Assembly (NCBI GenBank): GCA_023055355.1 | Contig: JALJCS010000012.1 | Coordinates: 12,312,501 to 12,376,500 of the forward strand | DNA from: Agelaius tricolor | Taxonomy: Eukaryota; Chordata; Aves; Passeriformes; Icteridae | Direction of reading: 5' to 3' | Length of the DNA: 64,000 nt | Shown here: piece after piece, positions 59,474 through 64,000 of the stretch | How the letters are laid out: each line of letters begins with the position of its first letter | Numbering within the stretch: the stretch's first letter is position 1 | The notes under the pieces: generated by a model | Told to the model about the DNA's origin: nothing | The model's database searches: none | What the model saw: the letters and a program-made list of their open reading frames with translations, nothing else | Made by a program: the position numbers and the translations under genes

Positions 59474-62400
59474 GCATTCCTGTAGACATTTACAATCTCA
59501 TTTATAATAACAGTGCCTTTAGTAAACAAGAATGCAAAGTTGCTGATAGCATTCATGTGGTTTCCTGTATTATGGATTTTAGATATTTACAATAAAACAA
59601 CTTCATTATCGATGGACAATCCCACTGAAGGAACTTGATGAAGTAAATTATTAATTGAATCAGTTACTTCAGACACAGGACCACTCCATAGAAGTCCAAG
59701 CCAGTACCCAAAAAAATGATATATTGCATATGGTGCAGTTTTACCAGGTTCATACTTATACAAAAAAATACAAAAAGAAGAAAGTTCACAGGCCCACAAT
59801 TTCCATGCCATGAAAATTCTGATTAGTATAATATAAAACAGTCTGATCATAGAGTGGTATACAGGAAGAAAGAAATAATCCAACCTAAACCCTCCCAGCA
59901 GACAAACCTGAAAATGTTAAGCAATGCTACTTCTAAATGAACAGATGTCAGATGCTATATAATACACATAGAGCTAATTGAACAAAAAAAGTTGAACATA
60001 AAAGCAGTAAAATTCTCTACTGAAAGTAAAGATGCTATGTGTTTATGGTAAAATTATTGTGCAAAGTTCGAAAATGAAAACAAATTATTTTACTGAGAAT
60101 CTCAAAATTTCCATCAGAAACAAAACAATTAGACTTCACCCAAGGACAAGCACTGTCACCCGTTCTTACACCAATATCAAGAACATACTGCACGAAATCA
60201 GGATAAAAATAGATGTTGACTTTAAAGGACAAAGACCATCCTTAATCTGTACTTGAAGATGAGAGGAAAGAGAAAGGAGAACTTGAAAATACTTTTGCAG
60301 CTTTTGATATTCAGTTTCAGTGCAGTAACCAGGCACTGTCCGATTCATGATGATAAAGCATATTTGCTAGGATGTTTATTCAGCTAAATAATCTGTAATG
60401 TTGTTCAGCGCCTCAAAGGCTGTAAGAGGCAGCAATTAAAGGAAGTAGAAATTGAGGAAAAATGGCAGATTACTAAAAGCAAAAATTCTACAGAACCACT
60501 ATTTCTGTTACAGTGCACCAAATACATTATGTGCATAAAATTCAACACAATTAAAAAATTTATGATTATTTATAAAATTGTCATCTTGTTGCCTTTTTTC
60601 CCCTCATTTTTGCTTTCATTCTAAGCAAAAATAAGTATTGTACACAGCCAATTAAAACCCCAATTTACTGCAATTTTTTATTGGTTAAAGAAAGACACGC
60701 CCTTCCACTAGTAAGATTAACAGACTTTTAGGTGTTACTTTTCCAGAAGCACAATACAAATTTCATTTTGCCATCAGTAAGTGGCACAGCATAACAAATG
60801 AGATTTTCAATTTGCAGAAGGTAGAGAGCAGAACAGAAGTTGTGCTACACATCCTCAGAGAAGTGCTAAGTGTCCCTCTGAGTGTGATGGATGGTTGGTT
60901 GGACAGATCCTTTACACAGCCCAGCCATAGATCCAGATTCCTTCAGATATGTTCTACTTTCTGCTCAAGGATCAAATCTGGAGATGTCTGAGGATATTGA
61001 GTGTTTGTCCCAACCTCTGGCTGTCCCCTAAACATAAAAAAGGAAAATATTCAGAAATCTCAGGCATGCCCACTGCAGCCCTTGCTGGGACACAGGCTTC
61101 TGAATTATGTGTATGCAGTCAGTCTGATGTGTGTGAACATAAATATGTAAAGTCTGGGTTATAAAGGTGCAGAACTTGGAACTGTTCTTCCAGCACATCT
61201 TTCTGACCTGCCTGGCTAAAGGGACAAAGATCCCTATTTTGAAAGTGTCAAGGTGGATTTGGTGATTGAGTGTGGGAATGAGTGTCTAGACAATTAAGAA
61301 AAACAGATACTCCAAACGCTTTTGCAGTATCTGCAAGGATTTTGAGATAGCTGCCATTTCAAACAGCTGCTTATTCCATAGTTTGAAACAAGAGCTCAGA
61401 GTGAAGTGCCCTCGTAAGGGGGAGTCTGTTATCAGACCTTTCAATAGAGCTGCTGGATTATCTTTTCTTTCTAAACTGTTTAAATTCTGAGTGGTTGTTT
61501 GCTTTCTCATTATGGAGGCCTGGAGCTATTCAAGTCTTCTTTCAAATCAATATACTGGATAATTTAATGTTGTGTAGGAGGTCTCTGCAGCTGTGGAGTC
61601 TGTGATCACCATGAGGCCTCTCCGTGTCTCTGAAAACACTGGGAATATATTTTGTCCACTTGTATAAAAGGTCTGCATAACTCCAACCCACCACTGTTAT
61701 GGAAGATGTAAAAAATCCCCAGGTGGAGGCAGCAATATGAGGTAATTGTTGGAACAGCCCTTCCTAGCACACAGCAAACTGAGAGCCTGTTGCTGTGCTG
61801 TGAGGCAGCCCTTGGTGAGGACCTGCTGCACCCCGAGAACGTCTGCACTGGCACTCCACTGCTGGCCTGTGTTTGCATTCCAGTCACTGCAAGCTTTGAT
61901 GATTTACACTGTCAGATATAATGAAGTCTTCACAGGAAAACTAGTGTGGTTGATTTTGAAGGCTAGTCAGAAGGTGGCAACTCTAGAAAGACAGGAAATG
62001 CATGCATTATAATGCATTATCTAGTTTATTTTGCATTCCCCTGCTCTTTGAAATGGATCATTCACAAATCAGGCATTTTATCACTACAAGATATACCTGT
62101 TATTCTTTCAGAATTAACCATTTTTTACTCAGTTGCTCCCCCTCCTTTGCTTTTTCCTTTTCAACTCTGCCTCAACCTTTTCTTTCCACACATTTTAGTC
62201 TTCCAAATGGTTGCATTTTCCCTTCATTCTCCTTTCTTTCGTTACCCAAAATTTGTAAATCTGTGAAACCAAGTTAAAGAGAGATTGAAAGGCAGCCTCC
62301 ACCTTTTCCCTTATCCCTCACAAACAATCTTCACAGTCTCCAGTGAATGCCAGTGAAACCAGAAATAACTACAGAACAAGTTTTCTGATCTGTTTAGAAA

Positions 62401-63499
62401 CAACTTTAGAAACAGATTTATTTGTTTATGAATTTGCAATGTCAAATGCTTTAAGAACAGTACATTGTTGTTGAAAGAACGTATTAAACTATTTAAATGA
62501 TTCTTTGTACTTTAAAATGTTTTCTCTTGTAAAGATTAAAATATTCTGTTTGCATTCAGGAGGATCAAGCTGTTTCCCTATAAATGAGGAAATGAGAAAG
62601 CTTGAGAAATAAGCAATGCAGAAAATAAACATTAATTCAGTACATTTGTTTATATTTGGATTTGTTAGTGATTTAATAACATACAGACTAGATATTGTTA
62701 CATGAAAAAACCCACTATCAGCATGTAAAGACCAAACATGTTTAGCTAGTGAGTTTGGAGTTTCCATGCAAGAAAAAAATCAGTTCATCTTTCAGGATCA
62801 ATTATGATTATTTGAAATATGGCATCATCCCCTAATGAAGACTTGAATTAAGGGAAATTGTATATATCTATGTATATACTTAATTTATCAGAAACCCACT
62901 GGTTTGTAGACTGTTTGCAGAATTTGATGATGGAATGTTTTGACCCTAGGAGCAGCATTTGACAAGGCATATTGAAACAGATACAGTCATTGACAAAATA
63001 TCAGTAAGAGAAATACTTTAGACTAGACATAGAAGTGTCAAAACATAGGACATAGAGATATCAGTACAATGCAATATGAAAAGACAAATGTATGTCCAAT
63101 ATTCTAGCTACTAAGCACCCGAAGTTTTGTAAAGTGCATATAAAATAACTGGAAATTATGCAGTCTGCTGAACTTCTTTCGCAACGACCATATCCCTATG
63201 CACTTTTGGGACTGGACAGGTAATAAAGTGAGTTACTTCTCACAATATGAAGGTTGTCTTTAACTTGTGAGGGCATAGTGTCAGACGAGGTTAAGATTTG
63301 TCACCCTTTTTGTTGATCTTTGTTACTCTGTTGTGTGTTAGTTTCACAGAACGGCTCTTAGCCTGCAGCAGTGCCGGTGCCAGCACTGCCAGGGACGCTG
63401 TGGGGGCAGCCTCACAGCACGGAACGTTCCTCACACGGGGACTGCCCCTCAGCACTGCTTCTTCCCCGGGCGTGGGGACAGGCTGGACACATTTCACAG

Positions 63500-64000
63500 G
63501 ATCAGGTGTGGCGTTCCAGCGCTACACGAGACGCACGAACTGCCCCTTGCCAGCCCTGGGGAAGAGAGACCCTGTCTCGCGGTACCGCCAAGCCAGGCGG
63601 GGACGCGCCGGGACCCCTGAGGGCGGGCGAGGGGCGGGCAGGGACACGGCGGGTGGCGGACACTACGGGGGCAGCGCGGCCGTCCCGGGCCAGCCTCGGG
63701 CAGGGCGCTTTCCGCGGACACCGGGAAAGCGCTGCTGCCCCGGACGGGGGGCTAACACGGCGGACAGACACGGACACAGACAGAGACAGGCACAGGCAAC
63801 ATGGCGGCAGCCAGCGCCAGCCCCGCGCCCCCTCCCCGGACGCTCGAGAGTCCGGCGGGGCCGGGGGCTGAGGGGCGGGAAGGGCGCCGGGCCCCGCCCC
63901 CCGCGCGCGTGGCGGCCCCGCCCCCGAGATGGGGCAGGGCCGCACGCGACCGCGCCGCGTCACGCGCAGCCAACCGCTGGCGGCCGGCGGCGCTCGCGCT
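63500..64000. promoter_or_regulatory. CpG island, likely promoter of the next gene (DIPK2A expected)
   Basis: An abrupt change from AT-rich DNA to very GC- and CpG-rich sequence that continues to the window edge. GC boxes are seen at 63631-63638 and 63872-63879 (GGGGCGGG) and 63892-63900 and 63916-63925 (CCCCGCCCC types). A YY1-type ATGGCGGC site lies at 63801-63808, and a GACACAGACAGAGACAGG-like purine/pyrimidine stretch precedes it. In human, DIPK2A (C3orf58) lies head-to-head upstream of SLC9A9, so this is its probable start region by gene order. No DIPK2A residues are encoded here, so the assignment is inference. Confidence 0.6.
63801..64000 (+). other. Open frame from ATGGCGGCAGCC to the window end, coding status unknown
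   Basis: An ATG with A at -3 and G at +4 opens a frame of 66 codons still open at the right edge (MAAASASPAPPPRTLESP, then Arg/Pro/Ala-rich). Its composition is what any CpG island would give, and the ATG is itself part of a YY1-like motif, so it is as likely to be 5'UTR. I do not recognise the peptide. Confidence 0.2.

Larger units (their letters stand above)
40111..63490. other. Intergenic region between SLC9A9 and the right-hand CpG island
   Basis: About 23 kb of AT-rich DNA with no recognisable exon on either strand. Supported contents are a palindromic repeat remnant and X-box-like sites near 47 kb, CR1 scraps near 49.0 and 55.6 kb, a third X-box-like site at 59460, and short homopolymers (for example T14 at 40815-40828). 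In human the interval upstream of SLC9A9 leads to DIPK2A, so cis-regulatory elements of either gene could lie here. Confidence 0.7.

Overview
The window is vertebrate nuclear DNA and looks avian. It is AT-rich and intron-rich, with GT-AG spliced exons, scattered CR1 LINE fragments, one degraded LTR-retroelement of a type I associate with songbird genomes, and compact GC-rich CpG islands. There are no operons, ribosome-binding sites or CRISPR-like arrays. The retroelement hints at a passerine, but the species is not settled by anything here.

The one gene recognised with confidence is the 5' part of SLC9A9 (NHE9, endosomal sodium(potassium)/proton exchanger) on the minus strand. Five coding exons read right to left: exon 1 (39684-39858, with the start codon), exon 2 (33898-34100), exon 3 (30979-31056), exon 4 (30277-30353) and exon 5 (452-567). 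Their phases join perfectly, giving 649 coding bases, or 216 complete codons plus one base. This is about one third of a protein of roughly 645 residues; the rest lies left of the window. The reading covers the divergent cytosolic N-terminus, the first membrane helices, a glycosylated loop, the conserved LLPPIIF segment and the ATDP motif of the exchanger core.

Layout: 1-451 is the start of intron 5. 568-30276 is the 29.7 kb intron 4, which holds an antisense ERV-like element (about 14.0-14.9 kb), a 56-bp minisatellite (15.5-15.8 kb), an unexplained CpG island with a 17-bp minisatellite (18.9-19.7 kb), two CR1 pieces and two long poly-T tracts. Introns 3, 2 and 1 are short (0.6, 2.8 and 5.6 kb). 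From about 40.1 kb to 63.4 kb lies intergenic DNA with small CR1 remnants, an ancient palindromic repeat and several RFX X-box-like palindromes. From about 63.5 kb to the end is a strong CpG island with GC boxes and a YY1-type ATGGCGGC site. It is probably the promoter of the next gene, which from known human gene order would be DIPK2A, head-to-head with SLC9A9. No DIPK2A coding sequence is in the window.

I found no clear new multi-gene system. The best leads are the intronic CpG island, the X-box cluster upstream of SLC9A9, the NAGNAG acceptor at exon 3, and the overlapping upstream ORF at the SLC9A9 start codon.
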